Assembly (NCBI GenBank): GCA_963846315.1
Contig: CAWJVM010000019.1
Location: 1-64,000 of the forward strand
Source: RPQJ01 sp963846315
GTDB taxonomy: Bacteria > Pseudomonadota > Gammaproteobacteria > Steroidobacterales > Steroidobacteraceae
Direction: 5' to 3'
Length of the DNA: 64,000 bases
Part shown: piece after piece, positions 17,964 through 26,696 of the stretch
Layout: each line of letters begins with the position of its first letter
Numbering within the stretch: the stretch's first letter is position 1
The notes under the pieces: model-generated
Told to the model about the DNA's origin: nothing
What the model saw: only the letters and a program-made list of their open reading frames with translations
Databases searched by the model: none
Translations under genes and position numbers: made by a program

Positions 17964-18224
17964 TCAGTTGCAGCCGCAGCCGCCGCCGTGGCTGCCGGTG
18001 GCGCCGCGCGCACCTTCACGCGCCTCGAACACGTGGTTGAGGTAGGCCGCGGCAACCGGATCGCGCTCGGCGGACATCACGATGTCGGCAAGGAACTGGC
18101 GCTCGTACGGCTTGACCCACGGCTCGACGCCGGCACAGCCGGTGGCGCCGGCCACCAGGCTCAGCCACAGCACGAGGCGGATCACCTGGCGCATCGTCTG
18201 ACCCATCTTCTGGCGCCTGCTCAT
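17964..18224 (-). CDS. DUF4266 small lipoprotein with GGGCGCN C-terminus
   Basis: 86-aa predicted lipoprotein. The hydrophobic signal ends in AGATGC, and the mature peptide is about 57 aa. It begins GVEPWVKPYERQFLADIVM and ends GATGSHGGGCGCN, the conserved Gly/Cys tail of DUF4266. The start is ATG 18224, which overlaps the stop of the thioredoxin gene (ATGA); alternative ATGs exist at 18206 and 18194. The GAT-x-S segment just before the tail resembles in part the SGATxTS site flavinylated by ApbE, and an apbE gene lies at 29716. That link is inference. The two tail cysteines could be substrates of the adjacent TlpA or bind a metal. Confidence 0.85.
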   Translation of the reverse strand: MSRRQKMGQTMRQVIRLVLWLSLVAGATGCAGVEPWVKPYERQFLADIVMSAERDPVAAAYLNHVFEAREGARGATGSHGGGCGCN

Positions 18225-18721
18225 TCCTTCACCAGACTGCGGATCATGTCGGCGTACTTGGCTTCATCCCCCGGCTTGTAGCCGCGGTGGATGTAGCGCA
18301 CCTGGCCCTTGCGGTCGACGAAGACAGTGCTCGGCATGCCTTCGACGCCAAAGCTCCCGGCCACCGCACTGTCGGTATCGAAGAGGATGGGGAAGGTGAC
18401 CGGCATGCCCTTGAGCCAGGTCACCGCGGCGGTGCTGTCGGGTTCCACGTTTACGCCCAGCAGCGTGAAGCCGAGCGGCTCGTACTTCGTGTTCAGTTGC
18501 GCGAGCAGCGGCATTTCCTGTCGGCAGGGACCGCACCAGGTTGCCCAGAAATTGATCATCACGACCTGACCCTTGAGGTCGGCGAGCCGCACTTTGCCGC
18601 CGTCGCGGGCGGCGAGCGCGAAGTCCGGCGCCACCGAACCCGGAGTAGCGGCGGCCTCGGCCAGGCCCGGCAGAGTCAGCGCCACGACGCAGGCGAGCAG
18701 CAGACGACGTGCAGTATTCAT
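18221..18721 (-). CDS. TlpA-like periplasmic thioredoxin (first copy)
   Basis: Predicted 166-aa exported thiol-disulfide oxidoreductase. A signal peptide precedes an AhpC/TSA-like fold with APDFALAARDGG, the active site FWATWCGPCRQEM and the cis-Pro loop GMPSTVFVDRKG. ATG 18721 has AGGAG 5 nt upstream; a GTG at 18727 overlaps that site and is less likely. It probably reduces or oxidises cysteines of envelope proteins of the same operon: DUF4266 with CGC, or haem-binding CxxCH motifs before haem attachment. A second TlpA is encoded at 30879. Confidence 0.92.
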   Translation of the reverse strand: MNTARRLLLACVVALTLPGLAEAAATPGSVAPDFALAARDGGKVRLADLKGQVVMINFWATWCGPCRQEMPLLAQLNTKYEPLGFTLLGVNVEPDSTAAVTWLKGMPVTFPILFDTDSAVAGSFGVEGMPSTVFVDRKGQVRYIHRGYKPGDEAKYADMIRSLVKE

Positions 18722-18730
18722 GGTCACTCC

Positions 18731-19411
18731 TCAGAAGAATGCGGTGACACTGAAGGCGACCTGCAGGTTCTGCGTGACCTTGTTCTCGCCGAGCAAGTCG
18801 CTCTCGAACAGGTGGTCGCGCACGTCGAGGTGCAAGGCGATCCAGTCGTTGGCGAGCAGGCGCAGGCCCGCGCCGAGCGCCACCGTGAAGTGGTCATCGC
18901 CAGCGAAGTTCGTGCTGCCCGCGCCGAGCGTGAAGTAGACGGCACTCGGCATCGCATGCCGGCCGCCGAAGAACACTTCGCCGGGCAACGCATTCCAGCC
19001 GAGCGAGAGGTCGTAGTAGGTGAACTGGCGTTCGCTGTCGGTCAGCAGTTCGGCGGAACCGCTCAGCTCCTCGTAGCTGGTCCGGCCTGCTTTCGCTGAG
19101 CCGACGGTGGCTTCGGCAAACAAGTCCTCGGAAAAGTGATAGGCCAGGCGGCCGCCATACAGCAGGCTCGAGCCGAAATCCTCGATGCTGACGGTGCCGA
19201 TGAACAGGCCTGCTTCGAAATTCTCCGTGTCTATCCCGGGCGGCTCGACCTCACGCCGCTTGACGGCCGGCTCGACGACCTGAGGCTGCTGAGCCGGCAA
19301 CGCTGACGATTCCGTCGCCGGCTGGCCGGCCACTTGCGCGGCCGCGCTGCCCGGCAGCGCCGCAACGACGGCGAGTGCCGTCAGAAGAAATACGTGAAGG
19401 CCACGGTCCAT
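18731..19411 (-). CDS. Outer-membrane beta-barrel protein
   Basis: 226-aa exported protein. Signal peptide, then a linker (about residues 30-60) rich in Gln, Pro and Glu, then an eight-strand-sized beta-barrel ending AFSVTAFF. ATG 19411 has AGGAG 8 nt upstream and lies inside the end of the preceding gene, giving a 31-nt overlap. Its position beside an SH3-barrel protein recalls paired small barrels such as GltA/GltB or NfsA/NfsB of the myxobacterial Glt and Nfs machines. That comparison is inference from layout and fold. Confidence 0.75.
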   Translation of the reverse strand: MDRGLHVFLLTALAVVAALPGSAAAQVAGQPATESSALPAQQPQVVEPAVKRREVEPPGIDTENFEAGLFIGTVSIEDFGSSLLYGGRLAYHFSEDLFAEATVGSAKAGRTSYEELSGSAELLTDSERQFTYYDLSLGWNALPGEVFFGGRHAMPSAVYFTLGAGSTNFAGDDHFTVALGAGLRLLANDWIALHLDVRDHLFESDLLGENKVTQNLQVAFSVTAFF

Positions 19412-20139
19412 GCGTCGATCTCCTCGTTCTCGTCGCGACTCGTGAACACGACGTAGCTGCGGTACTCCGCCTGCAGCAGGAAGCGGTTGGTCAGGAAGCC
19501 ACGCACGCCGAGTCCGGCGTAGGCGGTGGTGTCGGTGCGGTCTTCGGCCTGCACCAGTGTGGCCTTGGGTGAAATCGTCATCACTCCGCCGCCGATGCCG
19601 ACGAAAGGCGTCACCCGCCACTCCGGCATGAACACATGGGCGATGCCGGCGGTGCCGAGCCAGCCGTTCGAGAAATTGCCGAGCAGCTGGTTGACGTCCG
19701 CTCGCACCAGCAGGTTCGGCGTGAGCGCATAGGCGCCGCTCACCGCAACGACGTTGGCGCCGCCGAAGTCGCCCGTGCCGAGGCCGACCTCCCAGTGGTG
19801 CTCGGTGCGCGCCTCGGGCTTTGGTCCGGCGACCTGGACGAGAGCGCCACCCGGTGTCAGCGTGCGTTCGAGCTGCGAACGGTGCACCCAGCCTTCGCGA
19901 CCGCCGTCGGTGCGCACCTTGATCCAGTCGGTGCGCTGGCGCAGCAGCACGATCGTTGCATCGCGCTCCACGGAGTACGTGGCGGGGAAGCCACGGCCTG
20001 GACCGCTGCGCAAGTCGACGAAAGCGTCCTGCACGACCACCGTCGCGGGCGCCTTGCTGCCGCGGGCGTGCACGGCCGGGCTCGCGGCGATCAGCGCGAG
20101 GCAGCAGGCGAGCAGCAGTCGGAAAGCGGGTCGGGTCAA
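19381..20139 (-). CDS. SH3-domain outer-membrane beta-barrel protein
   Basis: 252-aa exported protein. The signal peptide is followed by a bacterial SH3 domain (about residues 32-92; FVDLRSGPGRGFPATYSV, WIKVRTDGGREGWVHRSQLE) and then a beta-barrel (about 112-252) ending TVAFTYFF. The start is a TTG (20139-20137) overlapping the stop of the upstream cytochrome gene as TTGA, which suggests translational coupling. The SH3 domain could bind peptidoglycan stem peptides and hold the barrel against the wall. Confidence 0.8.
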   Translation of the reverse strand: MTRPAFRLLLACCLALIAASPAVHARGSKAPATVVVQDAFVDLRSGPGRGFPATYSVERDATIVLLRQRTDWIKVRTDGGREGWVHRSQLERTLTPGGALVQVAGPKPEARTEHHWEVGLGTGDFGGANVVAVSGAYALTPNLLVRADVNQLLGNFSNGWLGTAGIAHVFMPEWRVTPFVGIGGGVMTISPKATLVQAEDRTDTTAYAGLGVRGFLTNRFLLQAEYRSYVVFTSRDENEEIDAWTVAFTYFF

Positions 20140-22793
20140 TTCAGCGGTGCCGCAAATGGGTCATTGAAGTATTGGGCACCGATGTCGGTCCATTCCGAGA
20201 CGAGCTTCAACTCCACGGGAGTCAGGCGGCCTGCGTGCGTGCCACCAGCAGCAAACAATGAGAAGAACGTCACAGAGCCATTCGCGTTGCCCGCACGCAG
20301 GGCAGGTGCGACCGGCACCGTCGAGAACTGCGGCAAGCCTGTCACCGGGTCGACGCCGGTCTGCACCAGCCGGTCCTGCAGTGTGCCGTTGACCACTTCC
20401 TGTTCAGCGTCGGTCGCCAGCAATTCGCGGTAGGCCTGGAACTGCGTGGGCACGTCTGCGGAGGGCCCATCCGTCAGGTCGAGCTGGGCCGCGGGAACCC
20501 GCGCGGTGCCGTCGGCGGCGCGAGGCGAATGGCACGCTACACAGGTGTCGTCACGCAGCACGGTGCCATCGGCAGCCAGCGTCACCCGAGGCTTGCCCCA
20601 CAGCGGATGGATATGCCGCTCGTAGTGGATCGTGATGCGGCAACCCGCGCGCCAGCTCGTCACGCAATCGGGCGTGGTCGGTGCCAGGGTCGTCAGGTCG
20701 GTGTAGTCGTAGGCGAATGCCGGATCCGGGGCACGGCCTGCGGCAATCGGGTCGGTCCAGACGTCGGTGTAGTGGATGGACGTGCTCGGCTGCAGGTCCG
20801 CACAGTCGGTCTGGCAGCTGATGCGGGCGCGCACCTGGGCCATCGTCTCGCCGAAGTCCGCGAAGAACGCAGGGTTGGTGTTCGGGAAGGGCACGCCGGT
20901 GCCCGGCGCGCCGGCGTTGGCTGCCGCAAACAGGTTGTCGCGGCCGTGCGAATCGACGCGCGTCGCGACGTGGCAACCATTGCACTTGAGTTCCTGTCCT
21001 GCGCGCAATTGCAACCAGTTGTTGTGCCGGCCGCCGATTCGGCGCCCGTTCGCGTCGAGGACCGAGACCGCAAACGCCACGTCCGCCGGTACCTTGATGC
21101 GGACCGAACCGTCCGGTTCCACCGGCGCGTAGCCGAGAATTTCGCGCATGCCGAACGCGCGGGTGACGCCGAAGGCACTGCCGTCGAAGTCGCGCACGTC
21201 GTCGTCCGGAATGCTGACTGCCTTTTCGATGCGCACGAAACGCGCGGGACGTGCGGCGGCTGGCGTGAGCGCAGGATCGCGCAGCACCGCAATGCCGCCC
21301 GGCGACGTGTCGGTGCCCGCGATGTCGTAGACGCTGCGCACGTCGAGCAGGCCGACACCCTCGGCTTCCAGATCGGCATCGAAGTCGACGCCCGCGACCG
21401 GGTCGAGCAGGACAGCCGGCAAGGCGCGCGGTTGCAGTGCGACGACGTCGGTGATCATCGTGCCTTCCACCGGACTCGAAACGGGGAGCTGCGTTTTCTG
21501 CGACGGGTCGTAGATCCACACCCCATACAACGGCGCGGCCGTGGCGGTTGCGCCGGTCGCCAGGCGGTCCGCGGTGCATGGCACGATCTGCGCCGTGGTG
21601 GTTCCCGTCGCGGTCTCGAGCAACCGGCATTGGGTCCAGGTGAGCAGGATGCGGCCCGTGCCATCCTGCAACGGGAACGCTGCGTTGTAGCGGCCGCCGG
21701 GCGAAGGACCTTCGACCGTGCGCACGTCGTTGGTGGTGGCCGCCACCTGCGCCGGACCCGTCAGCACGCCACGGTTCGGCAGTGTCGGCTGCGTGATCTC
21801 GACGAAGTTCGCGGTGTCCACTTCCAGCAACTGGCTGCCGAGGTCAGGCGCCTCGAACGGCTGCACACGGACGAGCAGCTTGCCGTTGGCCATCGGACGC
21901 GGGTCGAGGAAGTGAACTTCGTCGCCTGCGGTCCCGGTGTCGTGGCTGCGCGCGCCGTAGAGCAACTGCAGGGCGCTGCCGTCGGGGCGCATCGTGTAGA
22001 GGCTGATCTCGTCGTGACCGGGGGCTTTGTCCCAGCGGCTGAACACGATGCGGCCGTCCGGCAGCACGGCCGGATCGAGGTCGTGGCTCTGGTTGAACGA
22101 GACCTGCCGGATACCGGAGCCGTCAGCATTCATCACGTGCAGCACGAAGGCGTGCTCGTCGTCGTTCTCGTCCTGTGCCGCAAACTGCGGCTTGCCTTCG
22201 TCGAGCAGGATCGCCTTCGACTGGCGCTGGCGGGTCGAGGAGAACACGATGCGACCGTCCGGCAGGTAGTGTGGTGCGACGTCGTCGCCCTCGCGCGCCG
22301 CCGTGTCGGACGTGAACACGCGCCGCAGCAGCTGCGCGTCGAGATCGTATTCCCAGATGTCCCAGGTCGGTTGCTCGTCGGGCGAGGCGCCGACGATGTT
22401 CGGCTCGTGCAGTGCGAACACCAGTTTGCGACCGTCGTACGACGGCTCGACGTCGCGCACGTCACCGAGGCCTTTGCTGATCGCGGCGGTGAGATTGCGT
22501 TCGGCCGACGAAGGTGACGCCCGGTCTCGCAGGTACAGGTCGGCGCCCGGCTGGAACGGCAGCAGTTCGCGCACGTCAGGCGTGAGCGCGTTGCCGGTCG
22601 GCACCGGTCGCTTGACGTAGGCAATCGGGAAATCGAGGACGACCGGATCCGGCGACTGGCCGCCGCCGGGGCTGGCGCCGCTGCCGCCGTCGCTGCTGGT
22701 GCAGGCAGCAAGCGCTGCCACGGCGAACAGCAAGCCTGCTGCTGTCCAATGTCGCAGGCGACCACGTGCAGTCGCCGCCAGATGTGCTGCCAT
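20136..22793 (-). CDS. PD40-propeller di-haem lipoprotein, hydrazine-synthase-alpha-like
   Basis: 885-aa predicted lipoprotein (signal peptide ending LAAC, followed by a Ser/Gly linker). The N-terminal half holds PD40/TolB-type propeller blades (DVEPSYDGRKLVFALHE, YLPDGRIVFSSTRQ, VLPDGRIVFSRWD). A middle region resembles the HZS-alpha fold. The C-terminal third has two haem c motifs, CNGCH near residue 604 and CVACH near 751. ATG 22793 follows GAGGA at a good distance. It is the first gene of the leftward operon and transcribes away from 22989. Probable role: an envelope redox protein. Actual hydrazine chemistry is not implied, since similar domain sets are widespread. Confidence 0.85.
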   Translation of the reverse strand: MAAHLAATARGRLRHWTAAGLLFAVAALAACTSSDGGSGASPGGGQSPDPVVLDFPIAYVKRPVPTGNALTPDVRELLPFQPGADLYLRDRASPSSAERNLTAAISKGLGDVRDVEPSYDGRKLVFALHEPNIVGASPDEQPTWDIWEYDLDAQLLRRVFTSDTAAREGDDVAPHYLPDGRIVFSSTRQRQSKAILLDEGKPQFAAQDENDDEHAFVLHVMNADGSGIRQVSFNQSHDLDPAVLPDGRIVFSRWDKAPGHDEISLYTMRPDGSALQLLYGARSHDTGTAGDEVHFLDPRPMANGKLLVRVQPFEAPDLGSQLLEVDTANFVEITQPTLPNRGVLTGPAQVAATTNDVRTVEGPSPGGRYNAAFPLQDGTGRILLTWTQCRLLETATGTTTAQIVPCTADRLATGATATAAPLYGVWIYDPSQKTQLPVSSPVEGTMITDVVALQPRALPAVLLDPVAGVDFDADLEAEGVGLLDVRSVYDIAGTDTSPGGIAVLRDPALTPAAARPARFVRIEKAVSIPDDDVRDFDGSAFGVTRAFGMREILGYAPVEPDGSVRIKVPADVAFAVSVLDANGRRIGGRHNNWLQLRAGQELKCNGCHVATRVDSHGRDNLFAAANAGAPGTGVPFPNTNPAFFADFGETMAQVRARISCQTDCADLQPSTSIHYTDVWTDPIAAGRAPDPAFAYDYTDLTTLAPTTPDCVTSWRAGCRITIHYERHIHPLWGKPRVTLAADGTVLRDDTCVACHSPRAADGTARVPAAQLDLTDGPSADVPTQFQAYRELLATDAEQEVVNGTLQDRLVQTGVDPVTGLPQFSTVPVAPALRAGNANGSVTFFSLFAAGGTHAGRLTPVELKLVSEWTDIGAQYFNDPFAAPLN

Positions 22794-22988
22794 CGTTTTT
22801 CCTCGCGGCGATCCTGTGCGTCCTGCCGCCGCGCAGGCGTCTTCTCGCACAAGTGGCCGGCTGGCGTGACGTTTGAGCGCCCATTGTGTGAGCGCTCTCT
22901 CACAAACGAGAATGTCGCTTTGCGCTACCCGCCCGCAGGCCACAGATTCCGTCCCCACGGCGGCCTTCGGTTGCCGACGGGAGGGTGG
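22794..22988. promoter_or_regulatory. Divergent promoter region of the envelope-redox locus
   Basis: 195 bp between two divergent starts. Its most striking element is the interrupted palindrome at 22884-22905 (separate entry). I see no unambiguous sigma70 hexamers. Both operons encode haem proteins, so joint control from here is likely. Confidence 0.6.
22884..22905. promoter_or_regulatory. Operator-like palindrome TTGTGnGAGnGCnCTCnCACAA
   Basis: 22-bp inverted repeat with 18 of 22 positions symmetric, placed near the middle of the divergent intergenic region. The size and symmetry suit a homodimeric regulator such as the TetR, GntR or CRP class. The regulator is unknown and none is encoded beside it. 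Confidence 0.5.
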
Positions 22989-24182
22989 ATGCCACAGACC
23001 AGGACGTCGAGCGCTCGCAGTGCACGCAACTTGCGCCGTGCGTTCGTCAGCGTTTGCCTCGCGGCAGTCATGCTGCTGCCGGCGGCTGTGCAGGCGGATG
23101 CACGGTCGCAAGCCAAGCGTCTCCATGACCGGCTGGCAGGCGTGCCGCCCACCGAGGCCGTGCTGAACTCGATGGCCGGCGACATCGCGGCCGGTCGCGC
23201 GAACGACGCCGCCTACACGGCCATGCAGCACCGCGCGTTCTACGACGTGACGCTGAAGAACTTCGCGATGCCGTGGACCAACCGTGACCAGACGGTGTTT
23301 GCGCCGCTAAACGACTACGTGGCGACCGTGATCGGCATGGTGCGCGACGACGTCGGCTTCGATCGCGTGCTGTACGACGACATCCTGTACGTAGGGCGCA
23401 GCGGCTCCGGCGTGCCCGGCTACTCGGCATCGAACAACGACCATTTCGCCGCACTCGAGTCGCAAGGCATCAGCCTCAAGGACAACCTGGTGCAGACGAC
23501 GCAGTCGTCGGTCAACGGCATCCCGGCCGAGGCGACGGCCGGCGTGATGACCACACGCGCCGCGGCGCAGGCGTTCTTCGTCGCCGGCACCAACCGCGCG
23601 ATGTTCCGCTACACGCTGATGACCCACCTTTGCACCGACCTCGAGCAGGTGCAGGACACCACGCGTCCGCCGGACCGGATCCGGCAGGACGTAAGTCGCA
23701 GCCCGGGTGGCGACAGTCGCATCTTCCTCAACAACTGCATCGCCTGCCACTCGGGCATGGACCCGATGACGCAGGCCTTCGCGTACTACGACTACGACGA
23801 GACCGCGGGACGCATGCTCTATACGCAAGGCGTCGTGCGGCCGAAGTACTTTCACAACAAGGACACGTTCCCCGCGGGCTACTCCACGCCGGACGATGCC
23901 TGGGACAACTACTGGCGCAAGGGCAGCAATTCACTGCTCGGCTGGGACGGTTCGCTGCCCGGCAAGGGCACGGGAGCGAAGTCGCTCGGTCGCGAACTCG
24001 CCCACAGCGACGCCTTCGCGTCGTGCCAGGTTCAGAAAGTGTTCAGGAACGTCTGCTTCCGTAGTCCCAGTGACTCGCAGGACCGCGCGCGCGTGCAGGC
24101 GATGACTGCCAGCTTCAAGGCGAACGGCTACCAGCTGAAGCGGGTCTTCGCCGAAGCCGCCACTTACTGCATGGGCGACTGA
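22989..24182 (+). CDS. Exported mono-haem cytochrome-like protein
   Basis: 397-aa protein with an Arg-rich n-region and hydrophobic core ending in AVQADA, probably a cleavable signal peptide. One haem c motif, CIACH near residue 250, is followed by SGMDPMTQAFAYYDYDE. That arrangement recalls the haem-binding part of DUF1588/DUF1592-type proteins. The remainder is helical and has no family I can name. GGGAGGG lies just upstream of ATG 22989. It is the first gene of the rightward operon, 11 nt before the LamG di-haem lipoprotein, and probably donates or accepts electrons in the same envelope assembly. Confidence 0.75.
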   Translation: MPQTRTSSARSARNLRRAFVSVCLAAVMLLPAAVQADARSQAKRLHDRLAGVPPTEAVLNSMAGDIAAGRANDAAYTAMQHRAFYDVTLKNFAMPWTNRDQTVFAPLNDYVATVIGMVRDDVGFDRVLYDDILYVGRSGSGVPGYSASNNDHFAALESQGISLKDNLVQTTQSSVNGIPAEATAGVMTTRAAAQAFFVAGTNRAMFRYTLMTHLCTDLEQVQDTTRPPDRIRQDVSRSPGGDSRIFLNNCIACHSGMDPMTQAFAYYDYDETAGRMLYTQGVVRPKYFHNKDTFPAGYSTPDDAWDNYWRKGSNSLLGWDGSLPGKGTGAKSLGRELAHSDAFASCQVQKVFRNVCFRSPSDSQDRARVQAMTASFKANGYQLKRVFAEAATYCMGD

Positions 24183-24192
24183 GGGCAGACAC

Positions 24193-26670
24193 ATGAAACT
24201 CACGAGCCTGCGTCTTGCCTCTAACCTGCGTCTGGCCTCAAAGCTCCGTGGCCTGGCCATCGTCGCGTGCGCGCTTGCACTGAGTGCCTGCGGGGGCGGC
24301 GCCAAGACGGTGGAAAATCCGGTGACGTCCGGCGGACCGGCGCCCACCTACAGCGGTCCGGCACCGGCCACGGCCGACGTGCAGGCGTTCAAGATCAATG
24401 TCTGGGACAACCTGAAGGCAACTAACCGTTGCGGGCAGTGCCACGTCGCAGGCGGCCAGGCGCCCCAGTTCGTGCGCCAGGACGACGTGAACCTCGCCTA
24501 CGCCGCGGCCAATGGCATTGTGACGCTGACGTCGCCGCGCGATTCACGCATGGTGCAGAAGGTGGCGGGCGGCCACAACTGCTGGCTGGCCAGCAACGCT
24601 GCCTGTGCCGACATCCTGACGACTTGGATCACGACCTGGGCCGGCGCGACCGCGGGCGGCGGCACGACCGGAGTTGTCCTCAAGGCGCCGCCCATCAACG
24701 ATCCGGGGGCCAGCAAGAGTTTCCCTGCGTCGCCGGCATTGTTCGCCACGACTGTGCATCCGCTGATCGAGCAGTACTGCTCACGCTGCCACACCTCCAC
24801 GGCGGCGGCCGCGCAATCGCCGTTCTTCGGCTCGAGCGACCTCGATGAGGCGTACGCGGCAGTAAAGACCAAGATCAACCTCGACCAGCCCGCGCTGTCG
24901 CGGCTGGTCGTGCGCCTGCGCACGGAATTCCACAACTGCTGGAGCGACTGCGCAGCGAACGCGAACACGATGGAGGCCGCGATCCAGGCGTTCGCGGGCC
25001 AGGTGCCGGTGACGCAGGTGGATGCCGCGCTGGTATTTTCAAAGGCGTTGCGCATCCCCGACGGCCTCGTCGCGAGCGGCGGCAACCGCTACAGCGGCAA
25101 CATGGTCGGCCTCTGGGAATTCAAGACCGGTCGCGGCTCGATCGCGTACGACACCAGCGGTGTCGAGCCCGCACTCAACCTGAACCTCTCGGGCGACGTG
25201 ACCTGGGTGGGCGGCTGGGGCCTCAACGTGCGCAGTGGCAAGGCGCAGGGCTCGACCACTGCGAGCCGCAAGCTGCACGACCTGATCAAGGCGACCGGCG
25301 AGTACACGATCGAAGCGTGGGTGGCCCCCGGCAACGTCGCGCAGGAGGACTCGCGCATCGTGTCGTATTCGGGTGGCACGGCCACCCGCAACTTCATGCT
25401 TGGCCAGACACTCTATAGCTACGATTTCTACAATCGTTCGGCAGGCACCAACACCGCGGGCGACCCGAAGCTCACCACGGCGGCTGCCGACGAGGACCTG
25501 CAGGCGACGCTGCAGCACGTCGTTGCGACCTTCGACCCGGTCCGCGGACGTCGCCTCTATGTCAATGGCGTGTTCACGGGTGACGCGGACCCGGTGTCCG
25601 GCGGCGCGCTCTCCGACTGGGACGACACCTTCGCGTTCGTGCTCGGCAACGAGGTCTCGGGCGATCGCCAGTTCCAGGGCGTGTTCCGGCTCGTCGCCGT
25701 CTACAATCGCGTGTTGACCGATGCACAGATCCAGACGAACTTCACGGCTGGCGTGGGCGAGAAGTTCTACCTGCTGTTCTCGATCAGCCACCTGGTCAAC
25801 GTGCCGCAGGCGTACATCCTGTTCGAAGTCAGCCAGTTCGATTCGTACAGCTACTTGTTCGACAAGCCGACGTTCATCAGTCTCGACCCGACGGCCAAGC
25901 CGGGCTCGATCCCGATCGCCGGCCTGCGGATCGGCGTCAATGGCACGGAAGCGGCGGTAGGCCAGGCGTACCGCACGCTGGACACGACGATCACCGATTC
26001 GCAGTACGGACCACTGGGTCAACCGCTCGCCAACGTCGGCACCGTCATCGCGCTGGAGAAAGGCCCCGACACGGACGAGTTCTTCCTGACCTTCGACGTG
26101 CTCGGCGCGCACCAGAACGTGCGGCTCGATCCGGTGCCGCTGGCGCCGGCGCCCCCGCCCGACGTGCAGCGCATGGCGGACGTGGGCGTGCGCGTGTTCG
26201 ACGAACTCAACGCGACGATGGCCGAACTCACGGGCGTGAGTCCGCAGGAACCGGCCGTGGCTGCGACCTACGCGAACATCAGGCAGTCGCTGCCGAACGT
26301 GGAGACCATCGACACGTTCGTGTCTGCGCATCCGGTCGCGGTGGCACAGCTCTCGATCCAGTACTGCAATGCACTGGTGGAGAACCCGACGGCGCGTGCG
26401 CAGTACTTCCCCGGCTTCGACTTCGCGGCGGCGCCCGCGACGGCTTTCGCGCCGGCAGGGCGAGCGATCGTGCTCGACGCGCTGGTGGGACGCATGCTGC
26501 GGACCAACGTGGCGACCGAGCCCGACGCCACGGGTGTGCGCAGCGACCTCGACGCGCTGATCACCCGGCTCTCGAGTTGCGGCGGCTCCTGTGCCGCGGA
26601 TCGAACCAAGACCGTGGTCAAGGCCAGCTGCGCCGCGTTGCTCGGCAGCGCCGCGACGCTGTTGCACTGA
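24193..26670 (+). CDS. Di-haem LamG-domain lipoprotein
   Basis: 825-aa predicted lipoprotein (LSAC lipobox, then GGG). Haem motifs CGQCH near residue 80 and CSRCH near 196 each sit in a small cytochrome-like domain with a later HNCW motif. A LamG/concanavalin-like domain follows (about 290-520; EYTIEAWVAPGN, LQHVVATFDPVRGRRLYVNG), then a C-terminal helical region. The signal-peptide n-region carries a duplicated LRLAS unit from an 18-bp near-tandem repeat. GAGG precedes the ATG. LamG suggests carbohydrate or surface binding joined to electron transfer. The next gene is DUF1501. Confidence 0.82.
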   Translation: MKLTSLRLASNLRLASKLRGLAIVACALALSACGGGAKTVENPVTSGGPAPTYSGPAPATADVQAFKINVWDNLKATNRCGQCHVAGGQAPQFVRQDDVNLAYAAANGIVTLTSPRDSRMVQKVAGGHNCWLASNAACADILTTWITTWAGATAGGGTTGVVLKAPPINDPGASKSFPASPALFATTVHPLIEQYCSRCHTSTAAAAQSPFFGSSDLDEAYAAVKTKINLDQPALSRLVVRLRTEFHNCWSDCAANANTMEAAIQAFAGQVPVTQVDAALVFSKALRIPDGLVASGGNRYSGNMVGLWEFKTGRGSIAYDTSGVEPALNLNLSGDVTWVGGWGLNVRSGKAQGSTTASRKLHDLIKATGEYTIEAWVAPGNVAQEDSRIVSYSGGTATRNFMLGQTLYSYDFYNRSAGTNTAGDPKLTTAAADEDLQATLQHVVATFDPVRGRRLYVNGVFTGDADPVSGGALSDWDDTFAFVLGNEVSGDRQFQGVFRLVAVYNRVLTDAQIQTNFTAGVGEKFYLLFSISHLVNVPQAYILFEVSQFDSYSYLFDKPTFISLDPTAKPGSIPIAGLRIGVNGTEAAVGQAYRTLDTTITDSQYGPLGQPLANVGTVIALEKGPDTDEFFLTFDVLGAHQNVRLDPVPLAPAPPPDVQRMADVGVRVFDELNATMAELTGVSPQEPAVAATYANIRQSLPNVETIDTFVSAHPVAVAQLSIQYCNALVENPTARAQYFPGFDFAAAPATAFAPAGRAIVLDALVGRMLRTNVATEPDATGVRSDLDALITRLSSCGGSCAADRTKTVVKASCAALLGSAATLLH

Positions 26671-26696
26671 CCGCCGGCCGCAGCCAAGGACCAACC

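Noticed and set aside
17964..18224. DUF4266 protein as a RiPP precursor
   Set aside because: It has a lipoprotein signal rather than a RiPP leader, and no cyclodehydratase, radical SAM or lanthipeptide enzyme is present. Only individual modification of its tail remains plausible.
20136..22793. True hydrazine synthase (anammox)
   Set aside because: No HzsB/HzsC partners or anammox genes nearby; the gene context is a general envelope locus.
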